DNA of 23,710 nucleotides from an uncultured Oscillibacter sp. (GCA_900550685.1 URTS01000011.1:1-23710), one strand, 5' to 3'. Shown: positions 1 through 6,750, counted from the first letter of the stretch. A program made the numbers and translations. Notes: generated from the letters alone by a model not told the origin.

Positions 1-2
1 GG

Positions 3-377
3 ATGTTTCCGGCCAGCTACAAGTACGTGACCACGGGGCCGCTGCTGCAACTGGCGAGCGAGGTCTACATGAACGCGCTCAAGGGAAACAGCATCTACGT
101 CCACAAGGACATGAGCGAGCGGGACTACGAGCTGCGGCACCGCTATCTGGCGGCGGCCACGGCCAGCGCCGACGCGCTGCTGGGCGAGATCACCTTCTGC
201 TATGAGTTGGTGGACGACGGCAACAACTTCTTCCGTAACAAGGAGGAGTACGAGCGGACGTTCCAGACCTGGACGACATTGGCGAACAATGCGCTGTCGC
301 GCCTGCGGGGTGTGATGGACAGCGACAAACGCCGGTGGAATGGGTACATGAGAGACCGGAAAGCAAAAACACCATAA
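3..377 (+). CDS. avd: DGR accessory variability determinant (Avd-like four-helix bundle), probably 5'-partial
   Basis: In characterised DGRs, Avd is a small basic four-helix protein that binds the reverse transcriptase and the template RNA and is needed for mutagenic homing. The visible 124 residues are almost entirely helical. They contain the segment YKYVTTGPLLQLASEVYMNAL followed by RHRYLAAATASADALLGEI and CYEL, a pattern I know from DGR-linked four-helix proteins. It sits directly upstream of the TR and reverse transcriptase, the usual Avd position. The first Met in the window is probably internal. Relatives have some 10-20 residues before the YKY segment, and no ribosome binding site can be seen because the window starts 2 nt before it. 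Assignment rests on family pattern plus context. Confidence 0.75.
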   Translation: MFPASYKYVTTGPLLQLASEVYMNALKGNSIYVHKDMSERDYELRHRYLAAATASADALLGEITFCYELVDDGNNFFRNKEEYERTFQTWTTLANNALSRLRGVMDSDKRRWNGYMRDRKAKTP

Positions 378-394
378 ATCCCCGTAGGGCAAGT

Positions 395-530
395 TCTGAC
401 GGCCACGCCTGCAACTGGTGGCTCCGCTCCGTGAATGCGAGCAACACGAACAACTTCTGCAATGTGAACACGGACGGGTCTGCGAACAACAACAACGCCT
501 ACAATTCGAATGGCTTCGCGCCGGGATTTA
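395..530 (+). repeat. DGR template repeat (TR), adenine-rich, non-coding
   Basis: This stretch lies between the Avd stop codon and the reverse transcriptase. Read in the frame of position 413 it would encode the C-terminal signature of a C-type-lectin-fold DGR target: WWLRS, then FCNVNTDGS, then GFAPGF. Between and around these fixed blocks there are 13 Asn codons (9 AAC, 4 AAT) from 413 to 511, including four AAC in a row at 485-496. AAY codons are the classic DGR template codons, because A-to-N mutagenesis of AAY reaches many amino acids without making stop codons. The outer borders are approximate; the core is 413-511. No second copy (variable repeat) is visible in the window. Confidence 0.88.
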
Positions 531-844
531 AGAACAACCTGGGGCCTGAACAAGTAGCGAACTGCGAAGCTGTGCCCCAAACCTTAAAGGAGAACTTGAC
601 CCTTGGAGACTGGCCCGCCATGCGCGGGCTTCATTCCTTAAATCACCACTCGATACGGAGGCCCGGACGCTTCTTGCATGGCCGGGGATTTACGGCGGCG
701 TTGCCCCGGCTCCATGAGCAACCGTTATGCAGCTACTTCAAACCGCTGCGGCAGACGACGCAGGTGCGGGAGGTCATGCGACCCGCAAACCGCGCGCCAG
801 ACCGAACGCTGTACGGGTGGGATACTGCATTGGAGGCAACATGA
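531..844 (+). ncRNA. Non-coding spacer between DGR template and RT; probable 3' part of the DGR RNA
   Basis: This is the longest stretch without a supported gene. In the studied Bordetella phage DGR, the RNA downstream of TR is needed for cDNA priming, so this spacer is likely part of the functional RNA; that is inference here. It holds a strong hairpin with GCCGGGG at 681-687 pairing with CCCCGGC at 704-710, extended by CATG at 677-680 and 713-716. A smaller GC-rich stem lies around 612-630. An open frame runs through TR and the spacer (335-844) but has no ribosome binding site at its start. It overlaps Avd and is judged non-coding. Confidence 0.5.
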
Positions 845-2095
845 TTGAATAGCCAAGAGAGGCACGAGGCCAGATACCAGCGGCGAAAGGCCCGGCGCGA
901 GCAGAGGGCGCGGGAGGCCGGTGGAGCGAGCTTCGAGGAGGTCATGTCATTCGGGAACATCTGCAAGGCCGGAAAGAGCTGCTGTGACGGAGCGCGGTGG
1001 AAGACCTCCACCATCAACTTCGAGACGAATCTGCTGGGCGAAGCACAGGCGACCTATGACACGCTGCACTACGGAAAGCGCGTGTTCAAGGGCTTCCACA
1101 GCTTTGCGACGGTGGAGCACGGGAAGGTGCGGAACATCGACGCGCTGCCCATCCAGGAGCGGGCCATCCAAAAATGCCTGTGCAAGAACCTTCTGACGGA
1201 GGTTTATTCCAGGAGCTTCATCTACGACAACAGTGCGAGCCTGAAAGACCGGGGCATGGACTTCCAGCTCCGGCGGCTCAGGAAGCACCTGCAGGACCAT
1301 TACCGGCGGTATGGGACTGAGGGCGGTATCTACCAGTTCGACTTCAAGAATTATTTCGGGAGCCTGCCGCACGAGGAGATCAAGCGGCGGGCGCGGAAGA
1401 AGATCATGGACGACCGGTTATACACATTGTTCTGCGACTTTGTGGATGATTTCCGGCTGATGAAGACCGCCGACAAGGAAGCACACCGGGGCGTGGGCCT
1501 GGGCAGCGAGGTATCGCAGATCATCGCCCTTGACTACGCCAGCCCCATCGACCATTACGTGAAGGACGTGCGCGGCATCCACGGGTACGGGCGGTATATG
1601 GACGACGGGTATGTGATCAGCAATTCCTTGGAGGAACTGGAAGACATCAAGCGCAACCTGTACCGCCTGGCTGAGGCGCTGGGCATCGCCATGAGCGACA
1701 AGAAGAACATCATCACGCCGTTCCGGCACCACAGCTTCACCTTCCTGAAAATGCGGGTGACGCTGACGGAGACGGGCAAGGTGGTGATGAAGCTCAGTCG
1801 CAAGAGCATCCGCGCCATGCGGCGGAAGATGGATATTTTCCGGCGGTGGATGGACGAGGGCCGAATGGGACCGGAGGACGTGTTCCAGTCCTATCAATCG
1901 TGGAGAGCGCACGCGAAGCGGTGCAACAGCTACGACACGCTGCGCGCCATGGACGAGCGCTTCACGCGGATGTTCGCTGAGGAACTGGCCGGGCGGCGGA
2001 AGCCGTTCCCGTGCACGATGAAAGCCACACGGACCGGGTGCGGCTGGATATACCGGCGGCACGGAGCCGTCATTGAGGAGGAAATGTGCGCATGA
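845..2095 (+). CDS. DGR-type reverse transcriptase
   Basis: This is an RNA-directed DNA polymerase that copies the TR RNA into adenine-mutagenised cDNA for transfer into the target gene. The 416-residue product has the RT palm motifs in order: QFDF with catalytic Asp166, VGLGSEVSQ at 217-225 and YMDD at 251-254. The [ILV]GxxxSQ form of motif 4, in place of the QGxxxSP of group II intron or retron RTs, is the diagnostic DGR feature. A basic C-terminal thumb follows (LSRKSIRAMRRKM). The start is TTG at 845, with GGAGG at 832-836 ideally spaced. An ATG at 841 is also near the site but hits a stop after three codons. It overlaps the next gene by 4 nt (ATGA), indicating translational coupling. No HNH or maturase domain is seen. 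Confidence 0.93.
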   Translation: MNSQERHEARYQRRKARREQRAREAGGASFEEVMSFGNICKAGKSCCDGARWKTSTINFETNLLGEAQATYDTLHYGKRVFKGFHSFATVEHGKVRNIDALPIQERAIQKCLCKNLLTEVYSRSFIYDNSASLKDRGMDFQLRRLRKHLQDHYRRYGTEGGIYQFDFKNYFGSLPHEEIKRRARKKIMDDRLYTLFCDFVDDFRLMKTADKEAHRGVGLGSEVSQIIALDYASPIDHYVKDVRGIHGYGRYMDDGYVISNSLEELEDIKRNLYRLAEALGIAMSDKKNIITPFRHHSFTFLKMRVTLTETGKVVMKLSRKSIRAMRRKMDIFRRWMDEGRMGPEDVFQSYQSWRAHAKRCNSYDTLRAMDERFTRMFAEELAGRRKPFPCTMKATRTGCGWIYRRHGAVIEEEMCA

Positions 2096-2511
2096 AGTAC
2101 ATCACACACAACAGGTTCAAGAAGCTGGCCGCCTGCGGCGAGGCCGTGAACATCCCGTATGGCACGGAGATGGAGACGGCGGGCGACTTCATCATCACCA
2201 CGGAGGGAAAGCCGATCTGCTACGCGACCAGCGAGGCCGCGAAGATGCACTTCGCCCGCAACGACGACGGGCAAGGGCTGGAACGCGGGAGGCTGACCTG
2301 GGCCATCGCGTACTCCCAGCGGGTGCGGACCGGCCAGAACGGACGGCAGCAGCGCTTCACCGAGGAGGAGATCGACCTGCTGGAACGGAAGTGGGCACAT
2401 TTCCTGCGGCAGGATGTGGAGGTCATTCTGTTCAACGAAGACTTTTTCGCGGCGGCGGTGCCGGAGCTGAAAGAGCTTGCGGACGCGCTGCACATCAAAG
2501 TGAGGAGGTAA
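2092..2511 (+). CDS. Conserved phage hypothetical protein, coupled to the DGR reverse transcriptase
   Basis: The 139-residue product begins MKYITHNRFK, with GAGGAGG about 8 nt upstream inside the RT gene and an ATGA overlap with the RT stop. I do not recognise a domain. It is soluble, with an N-terminal part rich in short strands (VNIPYGTEMETAGDFIITTEGKPICYATS), a middle block ARNDDGQGLERGRLTWAI and an acidic helical C-terminus. From memory, similar short proteins sit next to RT genes of this type in other Firmicutes phages. The tight coupling makes a DGR-related or tail-related role possible, but the function is unknown. An alternative ATG at 2086 in the same frame is less well spaced from the ribosome binding site. 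Confidence 0.75.
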   Translation: MKYITHNRFKKLAACGEAVNIPYGTEMETAGDFIITTEGKPICYATSEAAKMHFARNDDGQGLERGRLTWAIAYSQRVRTGQNGRQQRFTEEEIDLLERKWAHFLRQDVEVILFNEDFFAAAVPELKELADALHIKVRR

Positions 2512-2516
2512 GACCC

Positions 2517-2903
2517 ATGTATGCAATTATCAGCAAAGGCGAGCTGCTGGCCCTGTGTGAGCGTCCCCGCTATGTGAAGCGGAACGAGGAGACCGGGGCC
2601 TATGTGGAGGCGGCGGAGGCTGAGGCCATCGGCATCGCCGTGGGCGGCGAGGTGTACAACCTGCCCGGCGGCACCGCCATCCCCGACGCGCCGGAGGCGC
2701 TGGCGCAGGAGGGCGAGGCTGAGGAGTATGTGTTCCGCAACCACGCCCGCATCATCGAGAACGAGGAAGCGACCAACGCCGCCTTCGTCGCCATGGAGGA
2801 AGCCATGTGCGATATGGACAGCTCCTCGGAGGAGCGGCTGACGGCGGTGGAAGAAGCTCTTTGCGAGCTGGACAGCGCTGCAAACGGAGGAGGTGAAAAC
2901 TGA
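2517..2903 (+). CDS. Hypothetical acidic phage protein
   Basis: The 128-residue protein starts MYAIISKGELLALCERPRYV; the ATG at 2517 follows GAGGAGG at the end of the previous gene. The N-terminal half looks like a small beta-rich domain (GIAVGGEVYNLPGG). The C-terminal half is strongly acidic and helical and holds two related segments, AMEEAMCDMDSSSEERLT and AVEEALCELDSAANG, that look like an internal duplication. It is followed with a 1-nt overlap (TGATG) by the XkdX-like gene, so it belongs to the same late transcript. In other phages such genes lie after the tail-fibre region; no specific function can be given. The open frame extends upstream to 2073, but that part overlaps the preceding gene and is not coding. 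Confidence 0.72.
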   Translation: MYAIISKGELLALCERPRYVKRNEETGAYVEAAEAEAIGIAVGGEVYNLPGGTAIPDAPEALAQEGEAEEYVFRNHARIIENEEATNAAFVAMEEAMCDMDSSSEERLTAVEEALCELDSAANGGGEN

Positions 2904-3073
2904 TGAACGCTATTTGGGCTAATCGACTGGTGGCCGGTACGCGCAAGTGGGCCGAGGTGCCTGCTTCCCGCAAGGCTGGCGTCAAGGCGGAGCTGGCGAG
3001 CCGCGTGGAGAACGGCAAGATCAGCGCCGAGCAGTACGAGGAGATCACCGGCGAGGTCTATGCCGGTGAGTAA
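2903..3073 (+). CDS. XkdX-family small phage protein
   Basis: The 56-residue product (MNAIWANRLVAGTRKWAEVP, then VKAELASRVENGKISAEQYEEITGEVY) matches the pattern of the XkdX family. These are very short proteins encoded between tail-fibre and lysis genes in PBSX-like and many Firmicutes phages. The hallmark is a W near the N-terminus, a basic turn, and the C-terminal block in which a GKIS-like turn precedes the EQYEEITGE helix. XkdX function is not known. The ATG at 2903 overlaps the upstream stop by one base and has GGAGGAGG upstream. Its stop overlaps the start of the next gene by 14 nt. Confidence 0.8.
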   Translation: MNAIWANRLVAGTRKWAEVPASRKAGVKAELASRVENGKISAEQYEEITGEVYAGE

Positions 3074-3263
3074 TCTCAAAATCATTGAGGAGCTGTGCGG
3101 CATCTGTACCGACCTGGCGAAGATCGTCACGGAGCAGCAGAAGCTCCTCGCGCAGCACGACGCCATTGCGCTGGCGGAGGACATCGACCGAGTGAAGGTG
3201 CGGTATACCGCGCTGATCGGAAGCGGAGAATGGCCGGACGAGGCGCTGGGCGAAGAACTATGA
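3060..3263 (+). CDS. Small helical phage protein of unknown function
   Basis: The 67 residues start MPVSNLKIIEELCGICTDLAKIVTEQQKLLAQHDAIA and are predicted to be nearly all helix with coiled-coil character. There is no membrane segment and no known motif. The start at 3060 lies inside the XkdX-like gene, with GAGG just upstream. The 14-nt overlap and the dense packing favour a real gene, translated by coupling. It may be a minor structural or assembly protein. Confidence 0.6.
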   Translation: MPVSNLKIIEELCGICTDLAKIVTEQQKLLAQHDAIALAEDIDRVKVRYTALIGSGEWPDEALGEEL

Positions 3264-3270
3264 TCGGCGG

Positions 3271-3297
3271 GGGCCGGGTGGGATAGCTGCCCGGCCC
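3271..3297 (+). other. GC-rich hairpin between late genes
   Basis: GGGCCGGG (3271-3278) pairs with CCCGGCCC (3290-3297) around an 11-nt loop. No T-run follows, so this is not a convincing intrinsic terminator. It could be an mRNA processing or stability element separating the small tail genes from the lysis cassette. Confidence 0.5.
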
Positions 3298-3337
3298 TCC
3301 CCTGTATCGTCAACAACCAGGAAAGGAGGGTGCCGTT

Positions 3338-3649
3338 ATGGACGACCCCTATATCTCACGGGCAGAGCACGAGGAGTTCAGCCGCCGTCTGGCGGAGGAG
3401 AACAAGAGGCAGGACAAGCGTATCGAAATGCTTGAGGAGAATGTGCGCGAAATGCGGGCGCTGACGAACTCGGTGGAGCGGTTGGCGACCAGCGTGGAGG
3501 ACATGGTCAAGGAGCAGGAGAAGCAGGGCAAGCGCCTGGAAGTGCTGGAAGGACGGGACGGTGAAATGTGGCGCAAGGTCGTGGGCTACATCATCACCGC
3601 CGTTATCGGCATCGTGATCGGCTTCGTGTTCCATCAAGTCGGTATGTGA
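3338..3649 (+). CDS. XhlA-like phage lysis accessory protein
   Basis: The 103-residue protein has a long charged coiled coil (about 8-75; RLAEENKRQDKRIEMLEENV) followed by one C-terminal membrane segment (about 82-100; VVGYIITAVIGIVIGFVFHQV). This is the architecture of the XhlA (haemolysin) family, which in PBSX-type prophages works with a holin and endolysin at the cytoplasmic membrane. Its start has AAAGGAGGG well placed upstream. It opens the lysis cassette, followed 12 nt later by a second membrane protein gene. Confidence 0.8.
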   Translation: MDDPYISRAEHEEFSRRLAEENKRQDKRIEMLEENVREMRALTNSVERLATSVEDMVKEQEKQGKRLEVLEGRDGEMWRKVVGYIITAVIGIVIGFVFHQVGM

Positions 3650-3661
3650 GGAGGGCGGGCC

Positions 3662-4069
3662 ATGAAGTACGTGTGGGTAGTCATGGCCGCCTTTTTCTTT
3701 GGCCTGGGAGCGGGCCTTCTCCTCTGCAACAGTACGATCAGCCATCTGCGCCGCAGGCTGCGCGCCCTCCGGCTGAATGGCGATCAGGGGAAGAAGACCG
3801 AGACCATGAAAAAGGTGGTCTGGATATGCCTGGGAAACGGGTTTGCGTGGATATGGTGCAGCTATGTCCTCGCCTACCTGGGACGGGAGCAGATCGCGGA
3901 AACGCTGTCGTCGGTGGCCGTGAAGGAGATCATCGGCGTGGTGCTGGCATACGCCATCAAATCCGTCCTGGAAAACCTGAGCAAGAACAATCACTGGCCG
4001 GATAAGCCGGACCCCATCGCCCCGGCGGCGGAGGAGGAAACGGCGGACCAGCCAAGCAACGACCTGTAA
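3662..4069 (+). CDS. Phage membrane protein, possible holin-like or lysis accessory
   Basis: The 135-residue product has an N-terminal membrane segment (about 3-22), a short basic stretch (RRRLRALRLNGDQGKK), a second hydrophobic segment (about 52-72; VWICLGNGFAWIWCSYVLAYL) and a third weaker one (EIIGVVLAYAIKSVLENL). The tail is acidic and proline-rich. It lies between the XhlA-like and endolysin genes with a clear ribosome binding site (GAGGAGGG). The position and size fit a holin or a second lysis membrane factor, but I do not recognise a named family. Confidence 0.7.
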   Translation: MKYVWVVMAAFFFGLGAGLLLCNSTISHLRRRLRALRLNGDQGKKTETMKKVVWICLGNGFAWIWCSYVLAYLGREQIAETLSSVAVKEIIGVVLAYAIKSVLENLSKNNHWPDKPDPIAPAAEEETADQPSNDL

Positions 4070-4085
4070 GGAGGGCAAAAACGGA

Positions 4086-5042
4086 ATGACTGAAAACCAG
4101 TTACGCCAGAAGGTCGTCAAGATCGCGGTGAGCTATCTCGGCTGCAAGGAAGCGGACGGGAGCCACCGGAAGATCATCGACCTGTACAACAGCCACAAGC
4201 CACTTGCCAGAGGCTACGCCGTGAAGTATACGGACGCATGGTGCAGTACCTTTGCTTCTGCCGTCGCCATCGCCGCCGGGCTGACCGACATCATCCCGAC
4301 GGAGTGCGGGTGTGAGAAGCACATCGCCCTGTTCAAGAAGCTGGGCGCGTGGGTGGAGAACGACGCCTATGTGCCGAAGCCGGGCGACTACATCTTCTAC
4401 GACTGGCAGGACGGCACGAACTACGCCACGACGGACAACACCGGCGCGGCGGACCACGTGGGCATCGTGACAGAGGTAAACGGCAGCACCATCACCGTGA
4501 TCGAGGGCAACATGAGCGACGCCGTGGGGTATCGCCATATCGCCGTCAATGGCCGGTATATCCGGGGCTATGGCGTGCCGAAGTACGCCAGCAAGGCCAC
4601 GGGGACCGACGCCGGGACGACCGGCGGCGAGACCGGCGGGACCGGAAACACCGGCGCGGGCACCTGTAAGGCGGGCGACATCGTGAACTTCACCGGCGGG
4701 AAGCACTACACCAACGCGAACGCGGCCAGCGGCACGGCCTGTAAGCCGGGCAAGGCCAAGGTCACGCAGGTGTACCAGCCGGGCAAGGCGAAGCATCCGT
4801 ATCACCTTGTCGCCGTGAGCGGCGGCGGAAGCACCGTGTATGGATGGGTGGACGCGGCGGACATCGGCGGCTCTGCCACCGGCGGGACACGCACGCACAC
4901 CGTCGTTCGCGGAGATACGCTGTGGGCGCTGGCAAGTACCTATCTCGGAAGTGGGAGCCGCTACAAGGAGATCATGCGCCTGAACGGCCTGACTTCCGAG
5001 ATCATCCATGTTGGGCAGGTGTTGAAGATGCCTGCCAAATAA
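4086..5042 (+). CDS. Endolysin: CHAP amidase/peptidase with SH3-like and LysM wall-binding domains
   Basis: A cell-wall hydrolase expected to cleave peptidoglycan at the end of the lytic cycle. The N-terminal CHAP-type domain (about 1-165) shows the catalytic Cys53 in DAWCSTFAS, His124 in DHVGIVTEV and a polar Glu140/Asn142 in IEGN. A Gly/Thr-rich linker follows (about 172-195). Next is an SH3-like stretch (about 197-265; GDIVNFTGG to YGWVDAADI), then a C-terminal LysM domain (about 270-318; HTVVRGDTLWALASTYLG to VGQVLKMP). There is no signal peptide, so release depends on the holin. The ATG at 4086 follows AAGGAGGGC. At 318 aa it is a normal length for a modular endolysin. Confidence 0.9.
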   Translation: MTENQLRQKVVKIAVSYLGCKEADGSHRKIIDLYNSHKPLARGYAVKYTDAWCSTFASAVAIAAGLTDIIPTECGCEKHIALFKKLGAWVENDAYVPKPGDYIFYDWQDGTNYATTDNTGAADHVGIVTEVNGSTITVIEGNMSDAVGYRHIAVNGRYIRGYGVPKYASKATGTDAGTTGGETGGTGNTGAGTCKAGDIVNFTGGKHYTNANAASGTACKPGKAKVTQVYQPGKAKHPYHLVAVSGGGSTVYGWVDAADIGGSATGGTRTHTVVRGDTLWALASTYLGSGSRYKEIMRLNGLTSEIIHVGQVLKMPAK

Positions 5043-5057
5043 GAGAGGAAGACGTTT

Positions 5058-5369
5058 ATGGAACTGACGCTCAATATTTCGGCCATCGTCGCCATCATCG
5101 GCGCGCTGACCGTACTGACCAACATCATCGTGGAGGTCCTGAAACGGGCCACGTGGGAGAAGATGCCCACGAACCTGCTGGCGATCATCGTCGCCATGGT
5201 GCTGACGCTGGTGGCCTTCTTCGGGTATATGGCCTTCATGGGCTACGCCGTCATGTGGTATTACGTTGCCGCCGCCGTTGTGGTGGGCTTCGCGGTGGCC
5301 TACGCTGCCATGTTCGGCTTCGACAAGCTGAAAGAAGCGCTCGGTCAGATCAAGAAAAATAACGAATAA
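5058..5369 (+). CDS. Holin-like phage membrane protein
   Basis: The 103-residue protein has three hydrophobic segments (about 8-27, 38-60 and 65-86), with a charged loop (EVLKRATWEKMP) and a short basic/acidic C-terminal tail (DKLKEALGQIKKNNE). This is a holin-like topology. It is the last gene of the late transcript, 15 nt after the endolysin, and a strong terminator follows. A holin would form the membrane lesions that let the signal-less endolysin reach the wall. Family membership cannot be fixed by eye, and the upstream membrane gene at 3662 competes for the holin role. Confidence 0.75.
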   Translation: MELTLNISAIVAIIGALTVLTNIIVEVLKRATWEKMPTNLLAIIVAMVLTLVAFFGYMAFMGYAVMWYYVAAAVVVGFAVAYAAMFGFDKLKEALGQIKKNNE

Positions 5370-5374
5370 GTGAG

Positions 5375-5423
5375 AAATCCCCCGGCGGAGGTCCAGAGAA
5401 CGGACATCTGCCGGGGGATTTTT
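5375..5423. terminator. Strong bidirectional terminator after the lysis genes
   Basis: AAATCCCCCGGC (5375-5386) pairs with GCCGGGGGATTT (5410-5421) and a T-run follows. A-rich sequence on the left side gives the opposite strand a similar T-run. It therefore serves both the late operon (+) and the converging SAP-domain gene (-), whose stop lies at 5426. Confidence 0.85.
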
Positions 5424-5425
5424 GT

Positions 5426-6376
5426 TTAGGCGCGCCTGCTCAGGTACAGCACGTGCGAGATATAATATTCCAGAGTGAAATCGCTGTCCGCTGCGACGTT
5501 CTGCTCCATGGCTTCACGCATCGCGGCGGCGGTGCTGCCGTCGAAGTCGTCCATGGTGAACAGGTCCACAATGCCGGGGCACACGATCTGCTCCTGGCAC
5601 ACCTCCTTGAAGCGGAAGGCAAGCTCCGTGCGCTCCTGCTCCCCACGCATCAGCCCGGCAATCAGGCAGGCCCGGAGGGTACGGCGGAAGTCTTCGGAGT
5701 TGCACAGCTCACGCATGGGGTAGCCCGCGAGAAAGTCGAGGCGGCGGAATGGAACATCATAGCTTGCGAAGATGGTGTGGGTCTTGCCGGAGGGGTGAAC
5801 ATAGCCCCACCGACTGTCATAGTCGCGGTATGCGGCGACGGCTCCGGGGTAGTCCGGCTCCTTCAAAGCCAGCGTGGCCCGGCGGATAGCCTCGGACAGG
5901 TTGACGCCGTGGGCCGCGATCAGCGCGGAACCGGAGGCGGTCAACTCCAACAGTCTGCGGCTGGGGCTGATACGGAAGCCGTCGGCCAGAAGCCGGGCGG
6001 CCTGCTGCTCCTTGGTGCCGCCGACCGAAAGGCCGCGCTTGCGCAGAAGCTCCTTCATGGCGTCCTTCGTGTAGAGCACGGAAAGCGTCTGACCTGCGTC
6101 CGCGTTCTGCACGAAGCCACGTCGGACCAGAACGCGCCGGACCTCTGCCTTACTGCCGAAGTCTGAGGCGTCCAGCACATCCGGCGTGAATGGGCGCGAG
6201 CGCTGTGGGTCCATGAAACGGATGGCATAGAAAACTGCCCTGGGGTCGCGGTGCTCGCCTGCCGCGATCTCTGAAAAGGCCGGAAGCACGGCGGGATACA
6301 GCAGATCGGTGGTGTGTGGGACGCTGCCGGAGCTGTTGAAACGCGCCGGGGGCTTACGAAATGAGAATAGGCCCAT
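5426..6376 (-). CDS. SAP-domain protein, function unknown
   Basis: The 316-residue soluble protein contains a probable SAP motif (about 106-135): TKDAMKELLRKRGLSVGGTKEQQAARLLADG, a helix-turn-helix DNA-binding fold. Downstream regions are helical and without recognisable catalytic motifs (SRWGYVHPSGKTHTIFASYDV, LFTMDDFDGSTAAAMREAM). The start ATG at 6376 has GGAGGGGAG upstream. It is transcribed opposite to the lysis genes and divergently from the XRE regulator, with a TTGACT promoter overlapping an inverted repeat. That arrangement fits a lysogenically expressed accessory gene. A defence or regulatory role is possible but not shown. Confidence 0.75.
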   Translation of the reverse strand: MGLFSFRKPPARFNSSGSVPHTTDLLYPAVLPAFSEIAAGEHRDPRAVFYAIRFMDPQRSRPFTPDVLDASDFGSKAEVRRVLVRRGFVQNADAGQTLSVLYTKDAMKELLRKRGLSVGGTKEQQAARLLADGFRISPSRRLLELTASGSALIAAHGVNLSEAIRRATLALKEPDYPGAVAAYRDYDSRWGYVHPSGKTHTIFASYDVPFRRLDFLAGYPMRELCNSEDFRRTLRACLIAGLMRGEQERTELAFRFKEVCQEQIVCPGIVDLFTMDDFDGSTAAAMREAMEQNVAADSDFTLEYYISHVLYLSRRA

Positions 6377-6422
6377 GTTCTCCCCTCCACATTTTTTTAT
6401 ATTTTTGCGTATTTATGGGATA

Positions 6423-6458
6423 TTACCATAAGAATATCAGAGAATATGGTAAAGTCAA
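6423..6458. promoter_or_regulatory. Divergent promoter/operator between SAP gene and XRE regulator
   Basis: On the minus strand, TTGACT (6458-6453), a 16-bp spacer and TATTCT (6436-6431) form a good vegetative promoter for the SAP-domain gene. An inverted repeat, TTACCATA (6423-6430) and TATGGTAA (6445-6452), spans this promoter. A nested GATATT/AATATC pair lies just to its left. Such dyads over a promoter next to an XRE gene are typical repressor operators, so the XRE protein probably controls the SAP gene and perhaps itself. Confidence 0.6.
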
Positions 6459-6499
6459 ATAAAATATGGGAATATCACATAGCAAGGAGAGGCGAACAC

Positions 6500-6748
6500 T
6501 TGAAGATCATCAATCTGGACGGACGGCGAAATGTATCTGGCGAGCGGGTCCGGCAAATGAGAACGAAGAAGCGTATGACACAGGCGGACTTGGCGGCGAA
6601 GGTGCAGACCACGGGCGTTATCCTGGAACAGGACGCCATAAGCCGCATCGAAAGTGGGAGCCGCATGGTGCAGGACTACGAGCTGCGCGCCCTGGCGGAG
6701 GTGCTGGGCGTCACTTCGGACTGGTTGATGGACGAGGAAGAAAAATAA
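6500..6748 (+). CDS. XRE/Cro-type helix-turn-helix regulator
   Basis: An 82-residue single-domain DNA-binding protein. The HTH (about 14-68) has the XRE pattern GERVRQMRTKKRMTQADLAAKV, then DAISRIESGSR and LRALAEVLGVTSDWLM. The TTG start at 6500 is preferred because AAGGAGAGG lies 7 nt upstream. The ATG at 6446 has no ribosome binding site and would fall within the operator repeat. It lacks the C-terminal dimerisation or cleavage domain of CI-type repressors, so it is more like a small Cro or plasmid-type regulator. It is followed at once by a terminator, so it is transcribed alone. Confidence 0.85.
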   Translation: MKIINLDGRRNVSGERVRQMRTKKRMTQADLAAKVQTTGVILEQDAISRIESGSRMVQDYELRALAEVLGVTSDWLMDEEEK

Positions 6749-6750
6749 TT

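Noticed and set aside
335..844. Open frame running through the DGR template and spacer
   Set aside because: No ribosome binding site at its ATG, overlaps avd, and the reading frame reflects the template matching the target protein; TRs are normally untranslated.
2073..2516. Upstream extension of the 2517 gene
   Set aside because: It lies out of frame over the well-supported 2092-2511 gene, and the ATG at 2517 has a good ribosome binding site.
3271..3297. Hairpin as an intrinsic terminator
   Set aside because: No T-run follows the stem, and the lysis genes continue on the same strand without an evident new promoter.
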